A stretch of DNA of 64,000 bases from Episyrphus balteatus (Eukaryota; Arthropoda; Insecta; Diptera; Syrphidae), in NCBI RefSeq assembly GCF_945859705.1, contig NC_079136.1, positions 83,638,867 to 83,702,866 on the forward strand. The letters run 5' to 3'. The notes beneath the pieces were generated by a model. That model did no database searches. It saw only the letters and a program-made list of their open reading frames with translations, and was not told the origin of the DNA. Positions 44,473-55,289 of this stretch are shown here, piece after piece (the first letter of the stretch is position 1; every line of letters starts with the position of its first letter). The translations under genes and the position numbers were made by a program.

Positions 44473-45987
44473 TAGTGGAGTAACTAAAGCTCAAAAATTA
44501 GCAATATTAGGGAACCCGGCCGAACAGCTTAAATTTTGATGATCTTTTTTTTCAAACGTCGGTAATTAAAAATACTTTAAAGTCTATAGATTAAAAATTG
44601 CCGGTGATGCCGTTTTGATTTTTTAAATTTAATTGAAGATTTTTGTGAACAAAAAAAATTTTTTTCAAAAATTTTTCTTAAATTTCATAAATTAATTGAT
44701 GCCAAAAGATTGTCTAGGAAATTCAAGGAAAAAAAATATATGGGAGTGAGGGACAATCTTCCATAGTTCAAGCGATGGATGCAATTTTCTTATTAATTGA
44801 CTTCAAACACAAAAAAAAAATATTTGAACACAACGGCAACACCTACAATATTCAAATATACATTTTTTAAAAGCTAGAAGCTTAGTCTTATATGTAAAAT
44901 TAAAGTTAAGTCAATTGAATGAACGGCTTTTGAAAGAATGGTAATTGAACTCAGATTTTTGAAAAAAAAAATTATTGAAAAAATTTTAACATGTCGTTTT
45001 TTAAACTTGGTCGTAATATAAAATGCATTTATTTTCAAATTTTTTTGGCCGCATTTATTATGATTTCAAATTATAAAAGGAAATGTCAATATGTATTACG
45101 GTTTATGAAAAAAATTAAAAAGTATTTCATTTTCGAAGAACTTTTTTTAATAAAAGTTTTGAAAAAAAATGTAACTTATTTTTTTTTTAAAGTTCAACAT
45201 CTAAACATAAAATTATTTTTTATTCATTTAATAACCCTTACTGTTGAAAGTTAAATAGCAAAAATTTAAAGTTCTTATTTACCACAGTCTTTGAGAAAAT
45301 TAATTAATTCAATGCAAACATTCAGTTTTAATAAAAAAAAAACCATTGAAATTGAAGCAATTTTTCATTTTTTTTTCAAAAGTGTGATATATTTTACCTT
45401 TTTTGCTTCGAAATTCAACTGATAATATTTATGGCCTAAAGTTTTTTTTAAATAAATTCATATTTTATTAGAAAAAGTTTGGAAAAAAGTCATTTTAAAT
45501 TTTTCTAATAACATTTTTTTTTTAATTCTGAGTTTGAGGACCATTTTTTCAAAAAGTCTTGATTAAATTTAATGGATTTAAATTTAAGAGATAAGAATGA
45601 GCTTCTGGCTTTTTAAAAATGTATTTTAAAATATTGTAGGTGTTGCCGTTGTTTTCAAAATATTTTTTTTGTGTTTGAGGTCAGAATGTTAGAAAATTGC
45701 ATTTATCGCTTAAACGATGGAAGATTGTCCCTTACTGCCTTTTATATATTTTCCTTAAATTACCTAGAGAATCTTTTGCTATCATTTGTTTATGAAATTT
45801 AAGCAAAAAAAATGGTTTTGTTAAAAAAAAAATTAATTTTAATTTAAAAAAACAATACGGCAACACCGGCAATTTTTAATCTATAGACTTTAAAGTATTT
45901 TTAATTACCTACGTTTGAAAAAAAAAATCGTCAAAATCAGAGCTGTTCGGCCGGGTTCCCTAATAATTTGCTTTAGTTACTCTACTA
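44473..45987. mobile_element. 1.5 kb foldback element, TA flanks
   Basis: Ends TAGTGGAGTAACTAAAGC and GCTTTAGTTACTCTACTA, with TA on both sides (44471-44472 and 45988-45989). The inverted match continues inward for several hundred bases: AGGGAACCCGGCCGAACAGC, AAAATACTTTAAAGTCTATA, GACAATCTTCCAT, GACTTCAAACAC and their complements. The centre (about 45000-45450) is unpaired AT-rich DNA, and an 87-codon frame there (44991-45254) has no known domain. An isolated arm of the same family is at 31205-31384. A TA duplication suggests Tc1/mariner-type mobilisation, by inference. Confidence 0.82.
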
Positions 45988-46354
45988 TAAAGAGTCCTTC
46001 CTTTTGATGTCCCATTTGATGAAATTGCAAACTTTTTGAAGTTTTTTTCCTGCAGATCGAAAACGGTCTGTCAAATCGAAAAACCGTTAATGTAATAAAT
46101 GAAGGTAATAAAAAGATCTACAACTTTTACTTCAAATTAATTTTTAAAAAAGCTCAAATAAAAGAGATATGACGAAAATAAGAAAATCACCCTTTGACTT
46201 GCTTCAAAAAAACCACGCTAACTCTTAAACCGAAGTTTTAATCGAAAAAACTTATTTAACATATTCTGTAGGAAATTCAATTATCTTTAAGATTGCTATA
46301 CAATTTTTTCTGCTAGGTCCAATAATACGCGAGTTATGTGAAAAAGTAAAATAA

Positions 46355-46935
46355 ATCAATTTTCAGAAAAACTGCATTTTCAAAACCGTCTGCCGAGGGT
46401 TTGGCCACACTCAAAATGTCTGCCATGGGTATTTTTGTTATCAGGGAGTCCACCGCTACAGGATGCGACTAATTTCAAGTGGTTACCCTAAATACATCAA
46501 TTTTCAGAAAAACTGCATTTTCAAAACCGTCTGCCGGGGGTTTGGCCGCATTCAAAATGTCTGCCATGGGTGTTTTTGTTATCAGGGAGTCCACCGCTAC
46601 AGGATGCGACTAATTTCAAGTGGTTACCCTAAATAAATCAATTTTCAGAAAAACTGCATTTTCAAAACCGTCTGCCGAGGGTTTGGCCACACTCAAAATG
46701 TCTGCCATGGGTATTTTTGTTATCAGGGAGTCCACCGCTACAGGATGCGATTAATTTTAGGTGGTTACCCCAAAGTCTAAAAACGCCAAAAAAAACGCAT
46801 TTTCGGGACAGTCTGCCGGGGCTTTGGCCGCACTTAAAATGTCTGCCATTGGTATATTTGTTATCAGTGAGTATGTGGCGTTGGTTATCAATAAATTTTA
46901 AGTGGTTACCCTCACTAAATCGATTTTCAGAAAAA
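46355..46935. repeat. Four tandem units of 141 bp
   Basis: ATCAATTTTCAGAAAAACTG opens units at 46355, 46496 and 46637, exactly 141 bp apart; a fourth, diverged unit ends about 46935. Each holds CCGTCTGCCGAGG/GGG, AAAATGTCTGCCATGGGT, TGTTATCAGGGAGTCC and AGTGGTTACCCT. Because 141 is a multiple of three, a minus-strand frame (46973-46662, 103 codons) runs across the last units with a 47-residue periodicity, then stops at TGA in the third. The first three units are close to identical. Confidence 0.9.
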
Positions 46936-46939
46936 TGGT

Positions 46940-49583
46940 ACTTTTGATGCGCTTTTTCTCGACAACGGCCCAAATAAATGCAGGCAGACTAAGGTATTCG
47001 TCATCACCATGACCCACGCTACCTCTGACATTCATATGAATCGGTTACCTCTCACGCAAGAAATCTGCTCCTGGCTCTTAGACTATATTAGTTATATTTA
47101 TTTTGTTTGATTTGTTTTGTATTTAATTCGTATTTGTTTAGTTTATTTTTCTACTCTTTTAAAACAAACAAAATTTAAGAAGCTGAAGAAATTTTAATTT
47201 TTGATTCTTATATGAAAGGATTTTGTTTTTATGCTTATTTAATAACACTGACGACAAAGAAGTTGAATCGTTGTACAATTATTGGGTGGGAAGTGTTATA
47301 ATTAAATCGATTTGTGTTTTTTTGCACCTAGACCAAATTTGTAATTCACATTATTTGCATGTTGCCCACGTCCACTGTGGCGTATACGTGCTTTTTTTGT
47401 ATTCATACATAATTTAAAAAAAAAAAAAATAAAAATTAAACTAAAACAAAAAAAAAACTTCGGGAATCTAGAACAGGTAAGAACTTCGCTAAACCAGCTG
47501 CTAACTGTGAAACGAAAAGTATAAATAATTTTTGTTGTTAACGATTTCACTTACTTACGCTATTGTAGCGCAATATGGATCAGAGTACCTAAGGCAGATT
47601 TTTTTGAATTTCTTGAAGGTTTTCAGCCCTTTTCTGAGTTTCATGTGGGAATTTTTCCACCCCAAATATTTTTGTTCCCTCGGAATTTAAATTTTTGTAA
47701 ACTGTTTTTTTATTTTCTGTTTCACCAAAATTAAACTGAGAAATGAGCTGTTGAGTATCTCGCATAATACCTAACCTGAAAAAAAAAAATACAAGGAGTT
47801 TTCGGGATGTTTAAGAATTCTGTTGTTATTAGGTTCTCCTATATTTCGTTTTCCTACCAGCAATGTACCAACAATCATTTCCCGAAGTATTTACCTTACC
47901 TTTAAAACTTCGCGGAAAACCCAGCACTAAAATTGGCCAACAACAAAATTGTAACCTGATTGTGTAGGTACTTAAAACCAAGTAGGCCTAAAGCTCAATT
48001 TAGCGAACATTTATTGAATATTGTAGTTAGTTATGGATACCTACGTGTAAGGATACATTTTGGTGATAGAAGATTACATTATTTCTCCAGAAGTCATTAC
48101 TTTTATTTGTATTTAAATTTTCAATGGGCTCAACGTGTGCACTGAAGAGTTAACAGCGCACTTTTTCTCCGAATACAGAAATAAATCTCACAAATGTTTG
48201 TATTTGTCCGGCTTCGTACCTATAACCTCCTCGTTTTCATGCTATCAGTAATAGTTCTTCCTTTATTATATGTGAAACTGGTACTAAATCGAACAATTAG
48301 AAACAATTAGAATGCAAAGTTTTGAAAACAATTTTTCCTCAGAACCCATCATTTTTGCGTTACACCTACGTATTTTGTAATGCTTTCGGACAAAATCTAG
48401 GGTTTGGGTAAATATTAAGCGGATCTATTCCTTTGAAACTCACTATGCCCAGAGCCACTTGAATGTAAAACTTAATTCAAATTGAAGGGTAGAAAAACTT
48501 GTAGTACAAAACTGTTTTTGGTTTAATTCCTAGACACACCCGCACTTTATTTCTAAAAAAAATCCAACCACAAAGCATTTTGCTTGATTTCGGTACAGTT
48601 TAGTTTCGGTTTAATACATATCGCACTTAGCAATCTTTTCTGAGAATGTATCGAAACTATAACACTCTCTTCATTAAAAATACCAAAAATAATTGCACAG
48701 ATTTGGTAACCTAAGCGAAAGAGAGTTGATTTCTAAAATTAATTTTCTATCAAAGTTTAAATTGAGTTAAAAATAAAAAAAAAATTATACATCTGGTAGA
48801 GGAAAGCTTCACATTAATGATGATCCTGTGAATTTCCGGTTTCTCACTCTGTTTCAAAAAAAAAAAAAAAAAATAACATTAAACTATGCACATACTTTTG
48901 CGGTGTTAGCCAAAGTTATTTTGGATTTATAAAGTTTTCCTCATTCGTTCCGATGTTCTCTTTCACTTTTTTTTTATTTATTTTTTTTTTTGCAAAAAAA
49001 ACTCAGTTGGCATTCTGAGAATTCCTAGTTCTATGAAATGTGCTTTTATGGACGAGTTGGTGTCCTTGGAATGAAGGTTAATCCAAACAAGAAAAATGGT
49101 TAGAAATATGCAAAAAAAAAAAAAAAGATTCTGCAAAGGTATAGGTATACCAAAACAAACGAACTCTGTGCTTTACCTCGGTATAGCCACTTGAAACTTA
49201 TGGGTTCTCTTTATAGGTAGAGTTTTAAATCGGATTAAGAGTTGGTATGATGTTTTGCCAAACTTTTTTTTTCTCTGATTTTCATTTTGGGAATGAATAA
49301 AAAGAAAAACTTTCCAAACTTCTGTTTTCTGTATGCTAAAAAAAAATACTGGAAATGTTTTGGGGGTGTTGTTATGCTTTGATGGACATACATGTACGTA
49401 TGATGATCAACTTACTGGTGAAGAGCTGAAACAGATAGAAAAGTCACTTTATGTTACCTATCTCAATTATAATATGAAAAATATTTATTCTTGTTATCGA
49501 AATGAAAAGTTTTTGGACAATTCAAATGTGTGACCTTCATATTTAGATCAAATTTCGTTGAAAACATTGACGAGTATGACATG
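46940..49583. other. Unassigned AT-rich DNA
   Basis: A few short frames (47223-47417 plus, 47550-47302 minus, 49333-49533 plus) are present without any recognised domain. The last reads more protein-like than most, but is 66 codons and isolated. No long inverted repeat or tandem array was seen. A and T runs are common. Confidence 0.35.
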
Positions 49584-49585
49584 TA

Positions 49586-50450
49586 GGGGAAGGGTGCAAA
49601 CAGTGAGACGGTGCAAACAGTGAGACAATCCATTTTTCTCTTTTCTGAAAATAAGCACAGTAACGCTAGTTTGGGTCAAAACGTTTATTTCCCCGTCTGC
49701 GTCTTTTAATTTTGTCCCGACTAAATTAAAGCTGTCCATTTTCCCACGCCGTAAAATATCACACAAAATCAGGTGAAAGTAGTTTTTGGAGTGTTATAAA
49801 AAGAGTGTAGGTATAACACAAAAAAATCTGGTTAGTGGACAGAACTTTTTTTACATATGTATTATATTTATTTATATGTTCTTTCATAAAAAAATATCAT
49901 TGAATTAGAATTCCTTCTCGTTTTTTTGTTATTTTATATTTTTCCGAAAAATTACAAAAAGTAAACAGTGAGACATTATTAAAAAGCAAACAGTGAGACA
50001 TAGGTTTTTTAAAAAGCAAACAGTGAGACACATAGATTTTTAAAAAATCTATTATTTTAGCATGACTTCAAAATGATTTCGTATTGTTTTTTTCTTTCGT
50101 TTTTTTTGGCTTTTTATTATTTTTTTTTTGAATAAATGGGTTAAAGTAACATAAATTAATTAAGTATATACTTGTCAATTACCTAATTATTTGACGTTTT
50201 CGTTAATTTTTTTTTCACCTAAGAATGTCTCACTGATCGCACCCCTTTCAAACAGTGAGACGTTTTGACTTTTTCTACATTGTAGTCCAATGTGATGCCC
50301 TCATTCATTCTTTAACTATAAGTTTTTTTGCAACATTAAGATAAAATATGTCTTAAACTCACTTCAAAGTTTCGTTAAGCTATCTTGAAAACATTCTAAG
50401 ATATACCAATTTAAAAAAAAAAGGGTGTCTCACTGTCCGCACCTCTCCCC
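49586..50450. mobile_element. TA-flanked element with repeated CAGTGAGAC word
   Basis: Ends GGGGAAGGGTGC and GCACCTCTCCCC, flanked by TA (49584-49585 and 50451-50452). The word CAGTGAGAC, mostly as GCAAACAGTGAGAC, occurs six times forward (two at the left end, three around 49965-50030, one at 50253) and twice reversed (50226 and 50426). The AT-rich filler has no frame of interest. Repeated words near the ends look like transposase-binding sites, an inference. At 865 bp with no transposase it is non-autonomous. Confidence 0.8.
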
Positions 50451-50865
50451 TACTTGCATGGATGAGATTTTTTTGTTAATTCTTTAAAATTATTTATCTT
50501 TTCAAATAACTAACTTTATTCGTTTGGTGCCATAAGGTCTAATTTTAACTTTTTTGTATTATGATGAGCTGAAAACAGACAATTTTACTAGGATTATGCG
50601 GCTGAGCGACGCACAATGGGCCCAAAGGACCATTTGCGTCTCAAAAATGGTTTTTATGAAATTTTAATTTTTGGTAATTTCTTTACGGAAATGAATCAAG
50701 GTAAAGTCAATCTATATGTTTTCATTGAAAATTGATTTTTAAAATGAGTTTCTCTTTTAGAAAATTGTATCTGAAGTCTCCACTTGAAAATACTTTGTTT
50801 GAGTAACAAAATAAAGCAAATTTTCACGATACGTTTTCAAAACTACATTTGAATAAATTATATAA

Positions 50866-51001
50866 GGTCCAATTTATTCACGTTCCATTAAATTAAAAGT
50901 CTCCATTAAAAAAGGGAAATTTTAAAATTTGTATGCGATTTGACAGTTTTCAATTTTTTAATGGAGATTTTAAATATAATGGAGAGTGAATAAATTGGGC
51001 C
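50866..51001. mobile_element. 136-bp Harbinger-like MITE, copy 2
   Basis: Inverted ends GGTCCAATTTATTCAC and GTGAATAAATTGGGCC, with TAA directly on both sides (50863-50865 and 51002-51004). The inner stems CCATTAAAT and ATTTAATGG-type words continue the hairpin. Same length as the copy at 30206-30341 and closely similar in sequence. Confidence 0.87.
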
Positions 51002-51019
51002 TAAGTGTTGTATGTCGTT

Positions 51020-51960
51020 GGAAAGCTTATTTTAACTGCTATTTATATTGCTAAAAATATAAATTTTTAAAAATATATTTTTAATTAATATTATTTTTTT
51101 CACACAATAAGCTTTTATTTGCAGTTTTTTAATTTCGAATTGAGTTTTAAATGTTTCCGCTGGGTTCCGCTGTCTACTTTTTTTTCACAATTTTGATCTT
51201 TGGTTTATGTACTAAAAGATACAAAAAGAATTGGCTGCTTTTATCTGCTTTTCTTTGATAGAGAACGATATATCTGTCGAAACACATAGTAAAAAAAAAA
51301 ACGTATTTTGGTGCATCTTGAGCTGTTTCAATACATATCTTGAGTTCTATTGATCTCACTGTCAACATTGATGTCTTCAGGCTTTGAGGAAATGACATAG
51401 CATCAGTCCTCATATTAAGAATGTGATTTTGTGTTAATTTAGCCTACTCATATTAATTGGATATTTGTACTATTACAAAAAGTCTAAGGTAGCAGAAAAA
51501 TGTTAGAATTTAATATTGTAATTGTTGAAAAAAATTTCATCTATGGAAAAAGTTACATAGAGATTTTATTTACTGATTTTGATTTTACTCGAAGATTTTT
51601 AAAAGAGCCGAGCCGTTTAAAGTATTTAATTAAGAAGGATTTTCGTGAAAATTGACAACCAGTTTTTTTTTTTGTGATTTCTTTTTTTGCTCTTTTCTCA
51701 AAAGCGTAGTTTTTCGACTATTTCACTTTGCCTTACAAACGACTTTGTTTAAAATGAGTATAATCAATATTTTTCTTATAATTTTCCAATAAAAAAGCTT
51801 TAATTTCAAATAACGTAACACAAACAAACTACATTGAAATGTATTATTTCTTTATTTTATACTCATAAAAATAATTAAGTAATTTTAAGACACGAAAGGA
51901 AGGCCTTTATAAAATTAAGAAACCAGTTTTATCTTATTTTGCAAAATTTGAGAAAATAAT
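51020..51960. other. AT-rich stretch, no recognised gene
   Basis: A 79-codon minus-strand frame (51413-51174) has no recognised domain. No other structure was seen. Confidence 0.35.
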
Positions 51961-51969
51961 CTTTTAAGA

Positions 51970-52410
51970 TACAAAAGTTACAGATTTTTTAGACATTCTA
52001 GCCTAGTCAAAATCTTATTTTTTTTAGCTTTGAATAAACGTTTAATAAACAGTGTGTCAAATCTTTTTTATTAAACATTTCAGGTAATATATTCCTAATT
52101 TGAGTTAATTATTTTCAGACTCGAAGAAATGACAGATTTTTGGAACGCCATAGTCGAGCCAAAATTGTACTTTTTAAACTTTGCCAAGCTTTTCAAAGCT
52201 CAAAAATAATTTGCATTTAAAAAAAAACTACGCTCAATGATTTCTGATACATTAAAAATTAGATGTTCCAAATTTGGTTTAATTATTTCAGGAGACAAAA
52301 AAGTTACAGATATTTTTAAATACCCAAATCAAGCGAAAATCGTACTTTTTGAACTTTGACTAATTTTTAAAAGCTTAAAAACAATTTTAATGTAAAAAAA
52401 AAGTAAGTTG
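51970..52410. repeat. Degenerate tandem units, ~150-170 bp
   Basis: A pattern of AGTTACAGATTTTT, then TAGTCRAGCCAAAATYGTACTTTTT-like words, then AGCTCAAAAATAAT and a long A run recurs with anchors near 51978, 52130 and 52302. Divergence is high and unit length varies. An old local amplification. Confidence 0.45.
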
Positions 52411-52519
52411 AATGATTCGTTATATAATTATATAATTATACAGTGCGGCGAGGCGGGATCAACGGACGAAACTCAGTGATAAGTATACTTTTTTTTAAAA
52501 TGCTTAGTTTTAAAGAGTA

Positions 52520-52795
52520 ACACGCGTACGTACACTTTTGAAATCTGACGTGCGTCAGTTTTAAAAAGTGACGCCTGCCAGTTTTCCAAAAGTGACGCAC
52601 GTCAGTTTTCGACAAAAAGAAGCGGGTCAGTTTTCAACAGTGACGCGCGTCAGTTTTCAACAGTGATCCACGTCAGTTTTCAACAGCGACGCGCTTCAGT
52701 TTTTGAAAAGTGACGCGCGTCAGTTTGTAAAAAGTGACGCACGTCCGTTTGTAAAAAGTGACGCACGTCAGTTTTCAAAAAGTGACGCTCGCCAA
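52520..52795. repeat. CpG-containing minisatellite, unit ~22 bp (GTGACGCACGTCAGTTTTCAA)
   Basis: About twelve imperfect units combine a GACGCRCGTC half-palindrome with AGTTTTCAA/AAA spacers; the unit length varies between 20 and 24. The GACGYRCGTC core is kept in most units while the spacer drifts. It stands out from the AT-rich surroundings by its CpG content. No flanking TIR or target duplication was found; the preceding 70 bases (GTGCGGCGAGGCGGGATC) are also GC-rich. Confidence 0.85.
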
Positions 52796-52799
52796 CGTG

Positions 52800-54180
52800 C
52801 TATCGCTACCTAAAACGTTTTTATACCACCTACCCATATTACAGAAATCATTGCTGATATAATTCTTCTTGGCACAGTGAAAATATAAATGTAGGTGAAG
52901 TTTCTGAAAAGACCCCCCACTACCCCACTAGAAGAATCTCGCTTTTATAAGGTTTTACTAATGCTTACAACTCGTCGCCGTAAAGCAGAATTGTTCTAAG
53001 TCACAAAAAGTAAATTTTACAGGGCACGATTTTTAAGTTTCAAATTGGTTTAAACTTTAAAGCGACAATTTTCTGCTCGTTTGTCATTCAAGTTATGTGT
53101 TTTATTATGTTTGTTCTTTTCTCATAAATAAAATATACAAGTTTACCTCATTAGTAGTTGCATTCTATTTTTAAATATTTTTTAAAACTAAAAACCCAAA
53201 AATTGGAGATAGAACAATTATTCCTATACAAGTACGTTTTTTCCTTAAATAAAAAGTGGACTTATAACAATCAAGAATACTCGGGCTCATTTTCAAAAGG
53301 CTACTTCCCTGTATTTATTGTTCTATGTCCTATTTAATTATATTATCTGTGGAATGAAATTTTTTTGACAAAAACGGTTTTCAAATTAGGAACGAGCACC
53401 CTCAAATTAGTAAAACTGCATCATAACCTCATTTTCGGTAAAAATTGGATTTAGAACAATTTTGTAGCTTTCTTAAGTCTTTATAAGATCAAAATTTTGT
53501 TCATATAGAACTTTGACTCTGCTAATGGTCGTTTTATTGAACTTTATTTCTTTCACGATCAAGTGATTTAACTTAAAATAACTTAAAATAAAATATCAAA
53601 AAAAAAAAATGTGTATGTCAGTGTAAAAGGTCTCTTTAACTCTGCGGTAAGCATTCTGTTCCTTAAACTTTAGAACTTTTTAAATTAATAAAATAAAAAC
53701 ACTTATATTTTCTTATTGAAATTAATTATAAATTTATTTGAAGATGTGTAGTTAAAGGTGGTTGGAAAGCGAGTGCCCATTATGCCGATCATTCAAAGGT
53801 AGCTTGCCAAAAATGACAAGTCAGCAAAATGAACACTCAGCGCGTGAGACTAAACATTGAACCTTTATTACAGTACAGGATCTTATTTCGTCTGGTCTCA
53901 CGCAGATGTGGGAGTTGGGTGGAAATATGAGTGATATGGTAGGAAGGTAAAAATGGGTGATAGAATACAAAAAGGTAAGTATACATAAATTATTGTTGCT
54001 ATTAAAAATAACACTCAGTGGGAACTGGTAAGAAATCATTTCCCATCGTGTCAGCAATAATGTAATTTGATAATACTATTGGTCAGGTTTTTGTTTACTT
54101 AAACTGTTTACTTAACACATTCATTTTATTAGGTATTATTCACTAATACAGTTATATAAACGTACTACAGGCATTAGGGA
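52800..54180. other. Unassigned DNA between minisatellite and foldback
   Basis: Mostly AT-rich. About 53760-54060 is less AT-rich and includes a 78-codon minus-strand frame (54057-53821) without known domain. No repeat partner was seen in the window. Confidence 0.3.
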
Positions 54181-54839
54181 ATCATCTGAGAATTTTTGGA
54201 AAGGATTTGAATTTGATATTTCATATAAAGAGGCGCATTAAGACGAACATAAAAATATATTTTGTTTGTCTCAAAAACGTGTGGTTTGGCCGCTATTCTG
54301 AAAAATGCGTTTTTGCGATTTTCTCGGCTTCTGTTTATCGTAGAATGGATTTTTTTGTCTTGTTTTGTAGAAGAACGTATTCTTAAATTTTTTTATTAAA
54401 TAATTTTTTTTTGTAAAGTTTCTCTATAAAAAGTTATTGACGAAAACATGTAAAATTTTCGGTAATGATCGTGATTTTTACACTTTTCTTCAGTTTAGGT
54501 TCATCTAAGGGAAATAGTTCTCATAATAACATTGAAACAACTCTAAATTTCCTACATTTTGGTACATTAAGTTTTCTTGTATGTTCAAAACTATTTCAGT
54601 TATAACCTGACGAAATCAATATTTTGGTTGGCTACAATGAAATTCTGTTGAAAAAAATTAAACTTTTTTTTTGCAGAAGAACCAAAATATACTTTTCTGA
54701 ATGTTTTTGGGGGTGCTGATTTTGAATCCGAAGTCAGAAAAAATTTATTGGCCTTAGTTTCTGAACTTAGTTTTTGAACTTATATTGAATATAATTCAAT
54801 ATAAGTTCAAGTGACCTCAACTCCAAAAAATTTTATAAA

Positions 54840-54889
54840 GCGTTTCGCCCAGGTACGACAGTGGGCTCATCAGTTAGATCTGTCGTACC
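54840..54889 (-). ncRNA. Hammerhead-ribozyme-like core (best of three)
   Basis: On the minus strand: GGTACGACAGATCTAA, CTGATGAG, CCCA...TGGG, CGAAACGC. Both invariant boxes (CUGAUGAG and CGAAAC) are exact and a GCCCA/TGGGC stem II is possible. The upstream GGTACGACAG is also a perfect complement of CTGTCGTACC inside the stem II loop, an alternative 10-bp hairpin. A closed stem III and an NUH cleavage site downstream are not obvious. Penelope-like and retrozyme elements carry minimal hammerheads, so a functional ancestor is plausible. Confidence 0.45.
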
Positions 54890-55028
54890 TTTACTAAGAC
54901 GCCTTATTTTGGTCGATGTTTACCGACACTATATAAAACTCACAGCATGAATATAAATTATAATATTCTAAGGGAATTTGTTTAAATTCAGACACTTAGA
55001 AAATGTATGCCCGTGGTCAGGCTTATAT

Positions 55029-55190
55029 AATAACGAAGAAAAAAATAACAAAAATAATAAAAATTATTTTTATTTTAAGTGGAGTGATTGAATATAATTC
55101 AATATATGTAAGTTCAATATATTCAATCACTCCACTTAAAATAAAAATAATTTTAATAATTTTTATTATTTTTGTTATTTTTTTCTTCGT
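55029..55190. repeat. Long near-perfect hairpin
   Basis: ATAACGAAGAAAAAAATAAC and the following sequence through GTGGAGTGATTGAATATA is repeated as its reverse complement, with arms of about 68 bp and a loop of about 25 bp centred near 55108. Two or three mismatches are seen. It lies within the composite foldback. Confidence 0.85.
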
Positions 55191-55289
55191 TATCCAAAAA
55201 AATATATTTTTATGTTCGTCTTAATGCGCCTCTTTATATGAAATATCAAATTCAAATCCTTTCCAAAAATTCTCAGATGACCTATTTTA

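Larger units (their letters stand above)
54185..55283. mobile_element. Composite foldback element
   Basis: Outer arms of about 80 bp are near-perfect inverses: TCATCTGAGAATTTTTGG and AATATTTCATATAAAGAGGC-type sequence at 54193-54263, and the complement at 55200-55275. Immediately inside the right arm is a second long hairpin (55029-55190). Inside the left half are CTTATATTGAATATAATTC palindromes (54779-54808) and a hammerhead-like core (54840-54889). No target duplication was recognised and no transposase is encoded. Confidence 0.72.

Noticed and set aside
46662..46973. 103-codon frame with 47-residue repeats
   Set aside because: It is a product of the 141-bp satellite unit, ends at a stop in the third unit and begins in a diverged unit.
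49333..49533. 66-codon frame with fairly balanced composition
   Set aside because: Too short, isolated and without any motif; not enough to call a gene.
49580..50460. CRISPR-like array of GCAAACAGTGAGAC
   Set aside because: Spacing is irregular, words occur in both orientations, and TIRs with TA flanks show a transposable element.
55029..55190. MicroRNA precursor
   Set aside because: Arms of about 68 bp lie within larger inverted arms and the sequence is extremely AT-rich; a foldback transposon explains it better.
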